Below are positions 46,738 to 57,864 of a stretch of 64,000 nt of DNA, in pieces. The translations under genes were made by a program, and so were the position numbers. Source of the stretch: Marisa cornuarietis. Its lineage: Eukaryota; Mollusca; Gastropoda; Architaenioglossa; Ampullariidae. The DNA lies in the NCBI GenBank assembly GCA_004794655.1, contig SMMW01000020.1, forward strand, positions 248,001 through 312,000. Direction: 5' to 3'. Positions within the stretch are counted from its first letter, which is position 1. Every line of letters starts with the position of its first letter. The notes beneath the pieces are model-generated. The model did not search any database and was not told the origin of the DNA. It saw only the letters and a program-made list of their open reading frames with translations.

Positions 46738-48047
46738 TAAGGTGACCAGACGTTTAGACGGGACAGTCCCGCTTTGGACCTCGTGTCCCGCCTGCTCATA
46801 AAATGTCCGGGCAGGACGCCCAATGTCCCGCCTTCTGGCAAGTCCCTCAACGTCCCGCACGTCTTTAAAAATCTGAGTACCCTCGCCGGTGGTCGTCTGC
46901 TCGTTCCTCTTAAGGTGTCATCTTCTTTGGTTACGGTTGTCCGAGTTCCCCCACTTTCCAGTGGCATTAACTTTCCTCCCTACCCTAACCCCACGCCAGC
47001 TGACTACACACCAAACCTAGGGAGAATGGAATGGACAACAAATGAGTACATAATGGCCTTCACTTGCCAAATTTATAGTGTAAAGTGTAGCTGTTTGAAG
47101 TCGCTCACTTTCCTTTGAAAGCAGGTGCCCCCTTTGCCCTCTGACGACTCTATCAGACATGTCTGTTATTATTTTTTTTAATCTTTTTACTTTCTCTGTG
47201 TATAGAATGCTACAGACTGCCGATTTCTGCTCTGTTGTACTTGATATAATATATTTTTAGCAAATTAACCTAGGATGATGTTAAAAATATGAAAACAAGT
47301 GCATTTGACATTTTGGCAGACGATGCCGATCCAAAGGCATCCACAGGCCGTGTTTGAGCCCACCCCTGGTATAGAGTTGTAGACTAATGTAGTTTGTTTG
47401 GTGATGGAAAAACGGGAAGAGAAAGTTTCACTGTGTCGTGAAGTAACTGGAAACAAGCTCCTTTCACATCTGACCTAGGGCTTAGAGGTTGCAGTGCCAG
47501 CGGCGGGCCCCATCCTCTCCATTCACAGAGTGGCCGTGCATCAGTAACATACCCCTCTCTTTACTGTCAACTCCAACTTGCTTGCAGGCCCCTTCAGTGG
47601 CACATTAATTCAGAGACCTTAATGCACGAACTTTCTTCTAGAATCTAGACAGTTCATGCGCGATAAATCCTGGGTGTACAGCGGCCTTCTGACAAGTGGC
47701 CCGCTACCCCGACGGCCCCGCCTACCTTCAACATGGAAATTGTATACTGCAGACTTGAAACTTAACATCAGCAGGTGTAATGCTTGGGTGTTCCTTCTTC
47801 AGACCAGAAAAAGAAGAAGGAAAACAATATAAGGTAGGAATATTTATATTTAAATTTTAAAAAACCGTTTTTCTTTTTTAAAATGGAATACTGTAGTGGA
47901 CAGATCTGCCGTTGAAAGCACCACTACTCGGCAAAGTCAAAGGAAAGGTTCCCCCCACCCACCTCCTTTTTCGGCGTTCTTTGTCGGTGACGACACCATC
48001 ATCTGCACGCGTCCCGCTTTCGCTTTACCGAAACGTCTGGTCACCTT
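46738..48047. mobile_element. Nested non-autonomous hAT-type element
   Basis: It begins TAAGGTGACCAGACGTTT and ends with the complement, AAACGTCTGGTCACCTT. ATCTTTAT flanks both sides (46730-46737 and 48048-48055), an 8-bp target duplication as expected for hAT. Subterminal GGGACAGTCCCG and CGTCCCGC repeats are present. No transposase is encoded. It is younger than the element that contains it. Confidence 0.75.
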
Positions 48048-48781
48048 ATCTTTATGAGTTTGTCAACTGAAAATATATTTTGTGTTAAATGAAAAATTAC
48101 TGAGAGGGGCTCTTTAAAATCAGACTTTTTTAAGGTCAAAGTCCGAAAGCCTCGTCAATCGCCTCTATGTCTTCGAAAATATAATCCTTTAAGTGGTCGC
48201 AGGTGTTCTTTATACAAATACCCGAAAATTACAAAAGGTGTGGATGGCTTGTCCGTTTTTATTTGGCTGGTGAGTCATAATCCTGTACAGGTACCCGGAT
48301 AACATGTAGCTTTAGCTAGAAACATATTCCAGTCTGCGTCAGGGACCTGGTCAGAGTACTAGGACTGAGTGCATGTGTGCGGACGAAAGTCATGAGTGAT
48401 GGGAGTTTCTGGAATGTGTGCCTGTTTGATGTTAAAGAAGAAAGAAAGAAAAGGTGTGACGGGAGAGGGAGAGAGCGGTCAGCGAGGAGAGATAGGGGTA
48501 GAAAGCAATGGGCGAGAAGAGGTGAAACTGGACGCTAAATGGAGGGGAGGAGGATTGTGTTTCCGATGGAAGCGAGAAGTCACTGCCGGGACAGTGTACT
48601 TGTGGGAAGGGAAGAAGAGAAAGGGATTCGGAGAGAGGTGGACGCTTTTTAGGAGTAGAGAATCATTGCCTAGAGTTTAGACATTGAAACCGTGCGTTCA
48701 GCTAGTGTCTCGATAGTGGTGCACACGGAAACATTAATTAACGGTGTTTCAAGGTGATTTTCACCATTTCGCATCGACGCC

Positions 48782-51364
48782 ATGAGTGGAAGGCCCCGAG
48801 ATAGATTTCGCAAGTATGAATCAGGTTCATCAAAAGCGCAGAAACGCAAGTTGAGAGAAGAATTTGTTAAAAGTCAAACAGGAGCGTTGGACAAGTACAT
48901 GTGCTTTTCAAAGGAGGTCGTTAAACAGCAAGAAAATTTTGATTTAGTCCTGGATTCTAACTTGACATGTGAGGAAGGCAGTGGGAAAAATGACAATGAT
49001 TGTTGTGATGATGGTGATAATGAATCTTTGAGTGATTTATCGTCAGCTGCGAACTCCCAGAACTTAGCAGTTAGTGAGGACAAAAGCGGCTATTCTGAAA
49101 ACATTGATGCAGGAAATAGTTCATACCCACATATCGAGATCGTAAAAGATATCTACGATCCGGGTCATTGGGAACATGTAACCAATGACGTACGGGATTT
49201 GCTGGTGGAGAAAGGTCCCATCAGATTACCTGACGACTATGAATATCCTATAAATGAAGAGAAGAGACATTTTTCACGGAATTTTTATATTCGGAAGATG
49301 GCAAACAACGAATGTGTAGATAGGCGATGGCTGATTTATTCGCAGTTTAAAGATGCAGCATTCTGTTTTTGTTGCAAGCTGTATGGAAAATCTTCCGCGG
49401 GAAAATTGTCAAACGGAGGTTGTAATGATTGGAAACATCTCGGAGTAAAACTGCAAAAACACGAGCTTACTGCAGAGCATATTAACAACATGAAAACATG
49501 GTTTGAAGCTCTAAAGCGGATGTCCTGGAATGATGGCATAGACAGTATGATGTTGAAGCACACAAAGAAGGAAAAACTTCATTGGCGTGCAGTCCTGACA
49601 AGAATCCTGGCCGTCGTGCAGTATCTTGCTGAAAATAACTGTGCGTTTCGTGGGAAGACAGAAAAGCTCTATCAACCGAACAATGGTAAATTCTTAGGAT
49701 TAATTCAAGTACTTGCAAAATTTGATCCAACCATCCAAGAGCACGTTCGTCGTATTAAAGATGGGGAAACGCATGATCATTATCTAGGGCACCAAATCCA
49801 GAATGAGTTCATAGAATTGATGGCATCTAAGGTGAAGAAGATAATTATCGATAAATTGAAACGTGCAAAGTATTTTTCAACGATCCTTGATTGCACACCT
49901 GACGTCAGTCACAAAGAACAGCTGTCTCTGATTGTGCGCTTTGTCGATATCGATGACTGTGACATAAAAGTAGTGGAACATTTCATAGAATTTTTTATTG
50001 CTGAAGACACTACAGGCAAAGGATTGTCGGAATTGTTGCTAGCAGCACTCGAAAAACTTGGCTTAAATATCGATGACTGTCGAGGACAGGGATACGATAA
50101 TGGAGCTAATATGAAAGGAAAACATCAAGGAGTGCAAGCCCATATACTTCGCGAGAATAGTCGGGCATTTTTCACACCCTGTGGCTGCCACAATCTCAAT
50201 CTTGTGTTGGGAGATATGGCCAAGAGCAGCTCACAAGCAGTGACATTTTTGGGGGTTCTGCGAAGAATTTATGTGATATTTGCCGCTTCACCAGGAAGAT
50301 GGAAGATTTTGGAAGATGCTGTCCCTTATAACACAGCAAAATCACTGTCGGACACAAGATGGGAATGCCGTTTACAGAGTGTAAAAGCATTGAGGTATCA
50401 AATGAGCGAAATAAGGGAGGCCCTTTTCACTGTAGCGGACGAGTCCAGGGACCCTATGGTAAAAACCGAAGCCGAATCTCTTGCAAATTTTGAGGTGGGA
50501 AATTTTGAGTTCATACTTGCCACGATCATATGGTATGACATTCTGTTTGCTGTTAATACTGTGAGCAAATCGCTACAATCTGCCGACATGCAATTGGATG
50601 TAGCAATACAACAAATTAAAGGACTCGTGACATACTTAACAAAGTATCGGGACACTGGTTTTCATTCTGCTATGATTACTGCAAAAGAAATTGCAAGCAA
50701 AATGGATGTGGAACAAGTATTTAAACAGAAAAGAAACCGACGAAAAAAGAGACAATTTGACTACGAGAGTACGGATGAAATAACGTCATCAGGTGAACAT
50801 GCTTTTAGAACGGAATATTTCTTTTCCATAATGGAGCAAGCAATTATGGCTATGAATACACGGTTTGAACAACTACAACAATATGAGACACTCTTCGGAT
50901 TTCTGTACAACATAAACACCATGCGACAATTGAATGATGAAGACTTGTTAAAATGTTGCATGGACCTTGACTTAGCGTTGCGCTCGGAGAGTTCACGTGA
51001 TTTAGACGGTGCAGATTTGTGTTCAGAACTCAAGATTTTTCGAGAAATTTTGCCCGAAGGTGTAAAGTCATCCATGCAGTGCCTTCAGTACATTTGGAAC
51101 ATTCGGGATTCATTTCCAAACACGGCAATAGCGTACAGAATCTTGCTAACAGTTCCAGTCACAGTCGCAAGCGCCGAAAGAAGCTTCTCCAAATTGAAGT
51201 TGGTCAAGAACTATTTGAGGTCAACCATGTCTCAAGACAGGCTTTGCGGCTTGGGGATTCTTTCAATAGAAAAAGACATTGCTTCCAATCTGGACTACGA
51301 AGACGTCATCAATGAATTTTCCACACGGAAGGCAAGAAAAGTGGATTTCATAATTCATAAATAA
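48782..51364 (+). CDS. hAT transposase, ZMYM1/DUF4371-like, 860 aa
   Basis: A single uninterrupted ORF. Start region: MSGRPRDRFRKYESGS, basic, followed by an acidic Ser/Asp-rich linker. Residues about 180-245 form a TTF-type zinc finger (FCFCCKLYGK ... HELTAEHINN, with C/C/H/H ligands). Residues about 260-430 are DUF4371-like, with LDCTPDVSHKEQLSLIVR carrying a likely first catalytic Asp. GYDNGANMKGKHQGVQAHI holds the second. About 785-850 is the hAT dimerisation region (VPVTVASAERSFSKLKLVK ... LSIEKDIA). The length suits the family. No introns are visible. It could also be a domesticated ZMYM1-like gene, but flanking TIRs at the expected places argue for a transposon. Confidence 0.85.
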   Translation: MSGRPRDRFRKYESGSSKAQKRKLREEFVKSQTGALDKYMCFSKEVVKQQENFDLVLDSNLTCEEGSGKNDNDCCDDGDNESLSDLSSAANSQNLAVSEDKSGYSENIDAGNSSYPHIEIVKDIYDPGHWEHVTNDVRDLLVEKGPIRLPDDYEYPINEEKRHFSRNFYIRKMANNECVDRRWLIYSQFKDAAFCFCCKLYGKSSAGKLSNGGCNDWKHLGVKLQKHELTAEHINNMKTWFEALKRMSWNDGIDSMMLKHTKKEKLHWRAVLTRILAVVQYLAENNCAFRGKTEKLYQPNNGKFLGLIQVLAKFDPTIQEHVRRIKDGETHDHYLGHQIQNEFIELMASKVKKIIIDKLKRAKYFSTILDCTPDVSHKEQLSLIVRFVDIDDCDIKVVEHFIEFFIAEDTTGKGLSELLLAALEKLGLNIDDCRGQGYDNGANMKGKHQGVQAHILRENSRAFFTPCGCHNLNLVLGDMAKSSSQAVTFLGVLRRIYVIFAASPGRWKILEDAVPYNTAKSLSDTRWECRLQSVKALRYQMSEIREALFTVADESRDPMVKTEAESLANFEVGNFEFILATIIWYDILFAVNTVSKSLQSADMQLDVAIQQIKGLVTYLTKYRDTGFHSAMITAKEIASKMDVEQVFKQKRNRRKKRQFDYESTDEITSSGEHAFRTEYFFSIMEQAIMAMNTRFEQLQQYETLFGFLYNINTMRQLNDEDLLKCCMDLDLALRSESSRDLDGADLCSELKIFREILPEGVKSSMQCLQYIWNIRDSFPNTAIAYRILLTVPVTVASAERSFSKLKLVKNYLRSTMSQDRLCGLGILSIEKDIASNLDYEDVINEFSTRKARKVDFIIHK

Positions 51365-51849
51365 ACATTAATGTAAAACTTTTAGCTTCAAAACTCTGAG
51401 ACTGACGTTGATATGCAGAAGGCTGCTATGTCCACATACAGCCTAGTCGTCATCTCTTTATTGCATGTCTCGTATTGACTCATTGCTAGCTGTGTTAAAC
51501 AAGTTGTGACAAAAAAATTGACGTTCAGAAAACACTTCTAAGTTCTAATTAAGCAAATTATTGAACCCATGTCTTCACGCTACACCCGACAATAATAAGA
51601 AGCAGTTTTAAGTTATCGTCACCATATTATTTCGATTTAAGAAAAAACCGCTACTGTCACAAACGGTGGGAAAGGTTACGATCAATTAAAACACTAAATT
51701 CGTTCGTTATTTTGCGAAATTGATCCAGCCTATCTAACTGTATATAAATCAGTGCTTCCGGCATCATATTGATATTGATACACGTACTCCATTACCCCGG
51801 CCCCGCGCTGATGGTCGGCCCCAGGCCCCGCGTATTCCTAACGCCGCCT

Positions 51850-51852
<3 letters not shown>

Positions 51853-51922
<70 letters not shown>
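51853..51922. repeat. (CA)n microsatellite, right half
   Basis: It resumes immediately after the right end of the hAT element, so one original CA tract was split by the insertion. Confidence 0.95.
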
Positions 51923-51923
<1 letters not shown>

Positions 51924-52315
51924 CAACACCAAAGAGAAAAAGTAAACAAAATAAAACCGAAACTTTAACGAAAAAGAAAAGTCATTTAAAAGGAAATATC
52001 TTTTACAAGCTACAGATTTGAAAAATATTTTCTTACATTCAACAGCCTCAGTCCCGTCTATCAAGTAACTATTTTGTTTGACTGTAGAAATACTAAAAAG
52101 GTAGTTGCCTCCTGCGTAACCAGCACGAGACTTTTGGATCAACCAAATATCAAATTCTTTTTCTGATGAAGTTGGATTTAATTTTATTTCGTTGATTTTA
52201 CTTTAAAACTTGTTTAAAGTAACAAAAAACATTTAATAGCAAGTAAAAAGAAATGTATAAAGAACTTCTTTCGCAAAGTACCACTTCGATTGTCCCATCA
52301 GTAGGATCCGTGTAA

Positions 52316-52438
52316 GTGCCACCCGCTGATTCACGATGGTTAGAAAGCAAAAGACCTTTTAACAAAGAGACTAAAAGGCAAAAAGTGTACCTGAAAAAGC
52401 TTTATAAAACAGACTATTTTCACAGTACTGCATCACTG
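52316..52438 (+). promoter_or_regulatory. Unit C promoter: upstream box, TATA, initiator
   Basis: The box GTGCCACCCGCTGATTC lies at 52316-52332, TATAAAA at 52403-52409 and initiator TCACTG at 52433-52438 with its A at 52435. Box-to-TATA (71 bp) and TATA-to-Inr (32 bp) distances equal those of unit B, so the core promoter looks intact. The hAT element ends about 460 bp upstream of the box. Confidence 0.65.
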
Positions 52439-52613
52439 TGATCATCTCCACTCACTACTACAGTAGTCTAGTCAGGTGTGTTGAGAGTGTTCTTGGGTGA
52501 AGTCCGTCACGATCGGAAAATTACTATTATTAAGTGAAGTTAGTGTTCAAAATCATTTGTTAAATCACCGCCATCGGAAATCAAAGAGAAGTGTTAGAAA
52601 ACAACATTAACAG
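52435..52613 (+). other. Predicted non-coding first exon of unit C
   Basis: It contains GTCTAGTCAGGTGTGTTG, AGTGTTCAAAATCATTTGTT and ATCAAAGAGAAGTGTTAGAA as in the other units. The best donor is AACAG|GTAAAT. A second, weaker candidate lies downstream (GTCA|GTGAAA). It would splice to the acceptor before the unit C start codon near 54066. Confidence 0.5.
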
Positions 52614-53232
52614 GTAAATACTGTCAGTGAAAGCAAACAATAATGACAACAGGATGAGCTGACTACAAGATGTTGGGAACGTTATCTCTTTAAAGTTGAC
52701 GGCTTCTACATCCAATCATTGTATTATATTAAATTATTACTACTTTATATATTCTGATGGATTCATTTCTGAAAGCTTAACTTCGTACTACTTACATGGG
52801 AAAACAGTTAAGAAACCTATCAGCTAGAACATTAGAAAACATGATCCTCTCACCGTGGGAAGAATCAGTCGTTTTCCCAGGACAAAATTGTGAACTTTAG
52901 GAAAAACATTTTGTTTTCGCAGTAACAATGTGTCACGGATCGACCCGTGATAGTAAGGGAGAAACTAGAGTTAGTTCCCTGCTAGGTTGTAAGGCAGGGC
53001 TAGTTTCCCCTTTACGCGAAAATATGAATGTGAGAATGAGAGTTAGTCCCCTTTAGGTATTAAGAATCAATACTAGTCCCACTTGAATGAGATTTGATGA
53101 AATCTAACGCTGCCGTCCTTCAGGTCCAATGCACATTACCCCTGCCAAGGAATACAACAAAGAGGGGGGGGGAGAGAAACGCAGCTTAGTGCGTAATCAC
53201 CGAGAGGTGGAAGCACTTTCCCTTTCAAAGTC

Positions 53233-53290
<58 letters not shown>
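53233..53290. repeat. (CAA)n microsatellite
   Basis: About 19 tandem ACA/CAA triplets followed by five GCA/CAG triplets, in the first intron of unit C. Confidence 0.95.
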
Positions 53291-53336
53291 GCAGCAGCAG
53301 CAGCGGGAGCACATTTCCAGCTGCCACAAGCTTGAG

Positions 53337-53690
53337 ATGATGGAAAGTGCGCAAACAGTTCGATTATGAAAGCATAGATGAATCACTGACGACAGATCTA
53401 AAAGAAAAATATCCTGTGGAATTTTTAAATGTTTTGTTAGATCAAGCACTTATGTCGTTGACTGCACGTTTCAAGAAAATGGACCGTCACTTTGGTCTTT
53501 TTTGATTTCTGCACAATATCAAAAGAATAGCAGAAATCGACCAAAACGATTTGATGAAATGTTGCGCGGATTTGAATATTGCGCTCACCGATGCATGTCA
53601 TTGTGGTTCAGATATTGATCCGAAGGATTTTTGCAATGAATTGCAAATATTTTCTAACATTGTTCCTCTTCTCAAGATAAGTTGATTTTT
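53337..53690 (+). pseudogene. Relic of a second hAT (ZMYM1-like) transposase
   Basis: The plus-strand frame gives RKVRKQFDYESIDESLTTD, then FLNVLLDQALMSLTARFKK, DRHFGLF, a stop, LHNIKRIAEIDQNDLMKCC and FCNELQIFSNIVPLL. It is colinear with residues about 650-755 of the intact transposase at 48782-51364 (RQFDYESTDE ... MEQAIMAMNTRFEQ ... LYNINTMRQLNDEDLLKCC) at moderate identity. It therefore comes from a related but different family, not from the neighbouring element. It lies in the first intron of unit C. Confidence 0.75.
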
Positions 53691-54066
53691 GTTGAAGGTT
53701 TGTGACATCTGCACAAATATGTTTAAGTAGTTTACAGACCGCTTGTTGAACGCTACAGAATTTGCGCTAGATGAATTTCAGTTATTTGTTGATTTAGATG
53801 TAGATACAGATAAGTTTTCAGTAAATTGCGTAATTTATTTTTTCGGTGGTGATGATGATAATGCCTTAGGGCATCGCCATACCCTCGCTTTATAGCTACG
53901 GGCCTTGGGGCCAGTTGTCAAGCCCTTCATGAGGCTGTTCGTTTAGCTGTTATGATGTAAATAAAAACTAATGTACATGAGATGACTTATAGTGTAGCGA
54001 GGCCACACAGCATCTTCATCTTCTAAACTTTCATGATTTTCTTATTACTTATTTTTAGTTTTGCAG

Positions 54067-54815
54067 AATTGACAACATGACCAGGAGAATGTTTGTTGCG
54101 ATGTTCAGTATATTATTTTTCGTCATTGAAAATAAAACCACAGCAAGAAATACAACCGCTCCTATCAAGGAATGGAAAGAAGAAAATATAACCGAAAGAA
54201 AAGTGTTGCAATATTATCTCCCCTTTTCACCAACATCTACAAGTGACCTTCATGGAACATTTACTGTAAATTACTCATCAGTTGAAATAAATGATTATGA
54301 CAAATATGAGGACCTGGTCACACACATGTTCTTGCCAATGAACTCTGAGGCACTAGTTGTGAATACACTTGACCATCAGGCTACAGGCTTTTACCCAGTT
54401 CACTTGCACTTAGATTTTGAAAAATGCGGCAAACACTGGCACCGTTATCACGTGAGAGGAAACGAAGGGAGTATACTCACTTTTTTTACACCGACCAAAA
54501 TCTCTAAGACAGACATGGCCGCCCTTACTTGCACCATAGAGCTGGAAGTTCCTGAAGGGATGGTGGCTTATGTGCAGATGCATAACTTAGAGATATTAGG
54601 ATACTATTGTGTTTTGATCGATGCAGTAAACACGACTATGTGGGAAAATCCTCTCAAAATGTTCCCCGACAAATTCTTTACCTACTCCAGTCTTGTGAAG
54701 TTTCAGCTGATGACCACTAGCAGCGAATCTTCTTTTGACCTTTACATAAACTTCACGGCAGTCTCAGCAGCTAGTCGGCCACAACTTGAGACTACTTTTC
54801 TGTCCTCAACTACAG
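54067..54815 (+). CDS. Unit C coding exon 1 (signal peptide, first CUB-like domain)
   Basis: The acceptor TTTTGCAG is followed by AATTGACAACATG. The leader MTRRMFVAMFSILFFVI is strongly hydrophobic. The CUB-like module has CGKHWHRYHVRGNEGSI, VPEGMVAYVQM and SFDLYINFTAV. It ends ACTACAG|GTATTT, phase 1. Compared with A and B, the exon-initial out-of-frame ATG is lost. Confidence 0.8.
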
Positions 54816-56827
54816 GTATTTTATTTAAATCACATTGGACATTTTTATCTTGTTAGCAACAACGGCTGCCTTTCAAAAGTCTCCCTTTTTTAATCTTGTT
54901 TAAACTGAGCTTACTTTGTTCATAAAAACTATTGTATTTATAGTGTATTTATAAAAATATGTAATTCGTTATTGCTGATATTTTTCACCAAACAGGAAAA
55001 GAATGTTGTATATCTTGATCATATCCTTCAAGTATCACCTTTCTGGCAAATTGCTGGTCACAAAGAGAAGGTAAATTACTTTGTTTGACTCCTAAGAACT
55101 TCTATTCACAATACTCTTGAAATGGTTCATTTCACGGCCAGAAAGATTGCAGAACCAACACGAAAAGAGAAAGATAAATGTTCTTCAATAAATGACATTA
55201 AAATTTGCTTACGATTGCTCTGCTGTTTGAAAAAAAAACACGGTTTAGCATGCAAAGAAGGTGCTTCTTTCCTAGCCAGATTCAACCATATGTTCAGTGT
55301 TCACATCTCATTGAGCTGGCAGTCAAAAACAGTGCCTAGTTACTTGGATTAGTGAACAATTTGTACAGACTTATTGTGTATCTTGTATCTTTCTTTGTTA
55401 CTTTTATTTTGTGTAAAATCTATGCTCCTCGATTTTGTCTTATCTACTTTAGTGACAGAAATTCTCGTCACACCAATGTACAAAATTCGTTATTTACAGT
55501 AACTTCTAGGGTTTCTACGCTCAGGTTTAGAGCAGCGCGAGAATACAACAAAAAATGTGTTCGTTCACTAAAAAGTTAAAAGTTAAAAGTTACCTTTCCA
55601 ACTGGAAATATGGTTCAATATAGACATTTACAATAACTGCTCTTAATACAAACAGGCTGAATGATGGTGGACTTATTGTTTTATTAAATTTCTACATATT
55701 GAATCTCGACTTTTCTCCATTACATTGTCATTACATCCGTTTGCTTAATATTGGAAACAGGTTAAATATAAAACTCTTAACAAATTCACACAAAAAATCT
55801 AGAGATGCCTTTTATTTATTAACCTTTTTCATTCACATACACTCCATCTTTGCTATCCGAATTCTAGATGTCCCATTTCAGCAGACATAAGTAAATAAGT
55901 CGGTTTACATAATAACGGTATTCCTGTATGAGCTTATATCAAGCCTGCTAAAAATTCTTCAAAATGTAGCAACATATACGCCTTTCAGAACCACCTCCAT
56001 AGTCAACACACAGAGACTGAACACAGTTACTGACACGTTATCTTTCTCACAACAAACAACAAAGATCTGCCAGTGGGTGTCCCACTATTGTATTGAAAAG
56101 TTGCCCAACAGTAAATTTCTTGCTGGCCTTCCTTCTCTTTTCTCTTTTGAGCCTGCTTTAGTTGTTCTTTTAGATTATCTTTTAAGCCAATACCCTGATA
56201 TATCAGAGCAACCATACACACAACCTTACACTTTATCTAACGGACTGATAAAAGTACGTAACACCAGGCAGTATGAAAAACACATAAACATTTAAATACA
56301 TAAACCATCGATATATATATATATATATAGTGTAACTCGCAGACGTCCCTGGTTCTTGCGTATCTTGGCACGTAGTAACCTCTCTAGTAATTCGTCTCCC
56401 TAGAGGTGTAACTCCATAGTAATTCCTGAACAATTTCTCGAGTTAGTTTACTGTCATAAATTTCGCTTCAATTTAATCCACATTCAACTTTATCTTTCAC
56501 CCCCATAAATCCCTCTACAACCTAATATTAAAGTATTGTCTCACATCTTAAACAGTTCAAACTTTCACAATATAAATTCATGGTAATATGTGTCTTGTTG
56601 AGAAACCGTGTAGCTATAACACATGAAGATCTCAAAGTGATGAATAATATTGAACTTGGAGTCTAGCTGAGCCAGATTTAGAGAACTTTCTGAAAGAGAT
56701 TTCGATCGCATTGGATAAAAATCAGCAAAAATGTTATGTAAAGGAAGCGTGAGAACGACACTCTTTATTATCCCTGAATAGAGAGGATTTTGCGATAATC
56801 TGTGACAGTTCTCTTGAATGTTACCAG

Positions 56828-57533
56828 GTTTCATAGAAACATCACCAACTAGAGAATCTACAGAATACACTCCTTTCATAAACGCGTGGACTCACCTGGT
56901 GGCACCTGAAGACCACGTTATTCTTATTAACATTTATAGTAATGATGGTAACACATACTGCCTTATTAATGCAAATAGCTTCTGGATAATATTACACACA
57001 GAGTACAACATCAAGAAATATAGAATATGTGACATACCCAAGTATTCATCCACTGACCCACTCATTTACAACCAAAGTGTACGTGTTCAGTACAAAACTT
57101 TTGACCTATATGAGCGGCCATTCTTCAAAATACCATTCTCGTTCCACCACGTGTCGGCACTACCTGTTCAGCTGTCTGAAGACAGGTGGAACTGCTCGGC
57201 CGTGCGATGGGAGGACATGCAGCATCACTTCCCGTGTAACTTTGTCTCTAACTGCGTGGGCGGCGAAGATGAAGCTGGATGCTGGTCAGGGGACGACACG
57301 TGCAGCCCGGGAACATTCCAGGCTGACGGCCGCTGCTTTTTACTTTCGCATTTCCAGGATAAAGAAATGTCTTGGATGGATGCGAATGAACAGTGCCAGC
57401 AGCTGGGAGGACAGTTGCCAAGTCTGAGCACAAGACGTCTGTGGGAATCTGTGACAGAACTTTACCTAAGGATTACCAAATGCTCCGATATTTTAATCGG
57501 TGCCAGGTCAGCTCCTCCTACAATATCCGCGAT
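56828..57533 (+). CDS. Unit C coding exon 2 (second CUB-like, degenerate LDLa, CTLD start)
   Basis: The acceptor ATGTTACCAG precedes GFIETSPTRESTEYTPF. It is 706 bp, as in A and B. The second half, from FSFHHVSALPVQLSEDRW to LGGQLPSLSTRRLW, is almost identical in DNA to unit B, whereas the first half has diverged. The donor is CGAT|GTGAGT. Confidence 0.85.
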
Positions 57534-57699
57534 GTGAGTATTTTATCCTTTTTTTACTCTCTCAGTGCTTGACCATTACTCCTAACACAGTCCACACAAT
57601 GCTCGTCCTTCTTACCCCCCACCTTCCCTCTTGCTAATTTACCCATCTTTCTCGGCAGAATCACTATATTTCTCTTGTTCTTGTTACTTGATGCCTTTT

Positions 57700-57860
57700 T
57701 TCTGTTTCGTCGTCAGTACTGTCGTTTTCTTTCGTCCCCTTTGTTCTGTATCTACTTAGTCCACGTCTCTTTTCCGTTTTAAGCGCTAAGAGCATGCTTT
57801 CTATGAGTGTGAATATGCGCTATACAAATCTTCACTATTATTATTATTATTATTATTAAT
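57700..57860 (+). mobile_element. Putative SINE-type 3' end with (ATT)n tail
   Basis: TATGAGTGTGAATATGCGC, then TATACAAATCTTC, then (ATT)n. Its twin is near 42090-42240. It abuts the 3' end of the Rex1-like LINE, which lies in the opposite orientation. Confidence 0.4.
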
Positions 57861-57864
57861 TCAA

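Larger units (their letters stand above)
46646..51852 (+). mobile_element. hAT-superfamily transposon with intact transposase, inserted in (CA)n
   Basis: The ends are inverted: left CAGCGGCGGCGTTTGGG, right (opposite strand) CAGAGGCGGCGTTAGGA, followed in both by GC-rich GGGGCC tracts. CACACACA flanks both ends, consistent with an 8-bp target duplication, although the microsatellite makes this non-diagnostic. The 5207-bp element contains one long transposase ORF and a nested 1.3-kb hAT-type insertion in its leader. The GC-rich ends and the TTF-finger/DUF4371-like transposase resemble Zaphod/ZMYM1-type hATs. The insertion point is about 480 bp upstream of the unit C upstream box region. Confidence 0.8.

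Noticed and set aside
46514..46860. Open frames on both strands through the (CA)n tract.
   Set aside because: They consist mostly of Thr-His or Cys-Val repeats from the microsatellite and cross the transposon border.
46774..47118. 114-codon frame in the nested hAT-type element.
   Set aside because: It spans the subterminal GC-rich repeats and shows no transposase motif.
48396..48680. 94-codon frame upstream of the hAT transposase.
   Set aside because: It is rich in Lys, Glu, Gly and Arg from purine-rich DNA. It lies in the transposon leader with no recognisable domain and is not needed by known hAT elements.
53129..53449. Open frames with Thr, Leu or Cys runs.
   Set aside because: They are translations of the (CAA)n microsatellite in different frames, with no domain or homologue.
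55122..55579. Two 75-codon frames in unit C intron 1.
   Set aside because: The region aligns loosely with intron 1 of unit B, where the frames are not kept.
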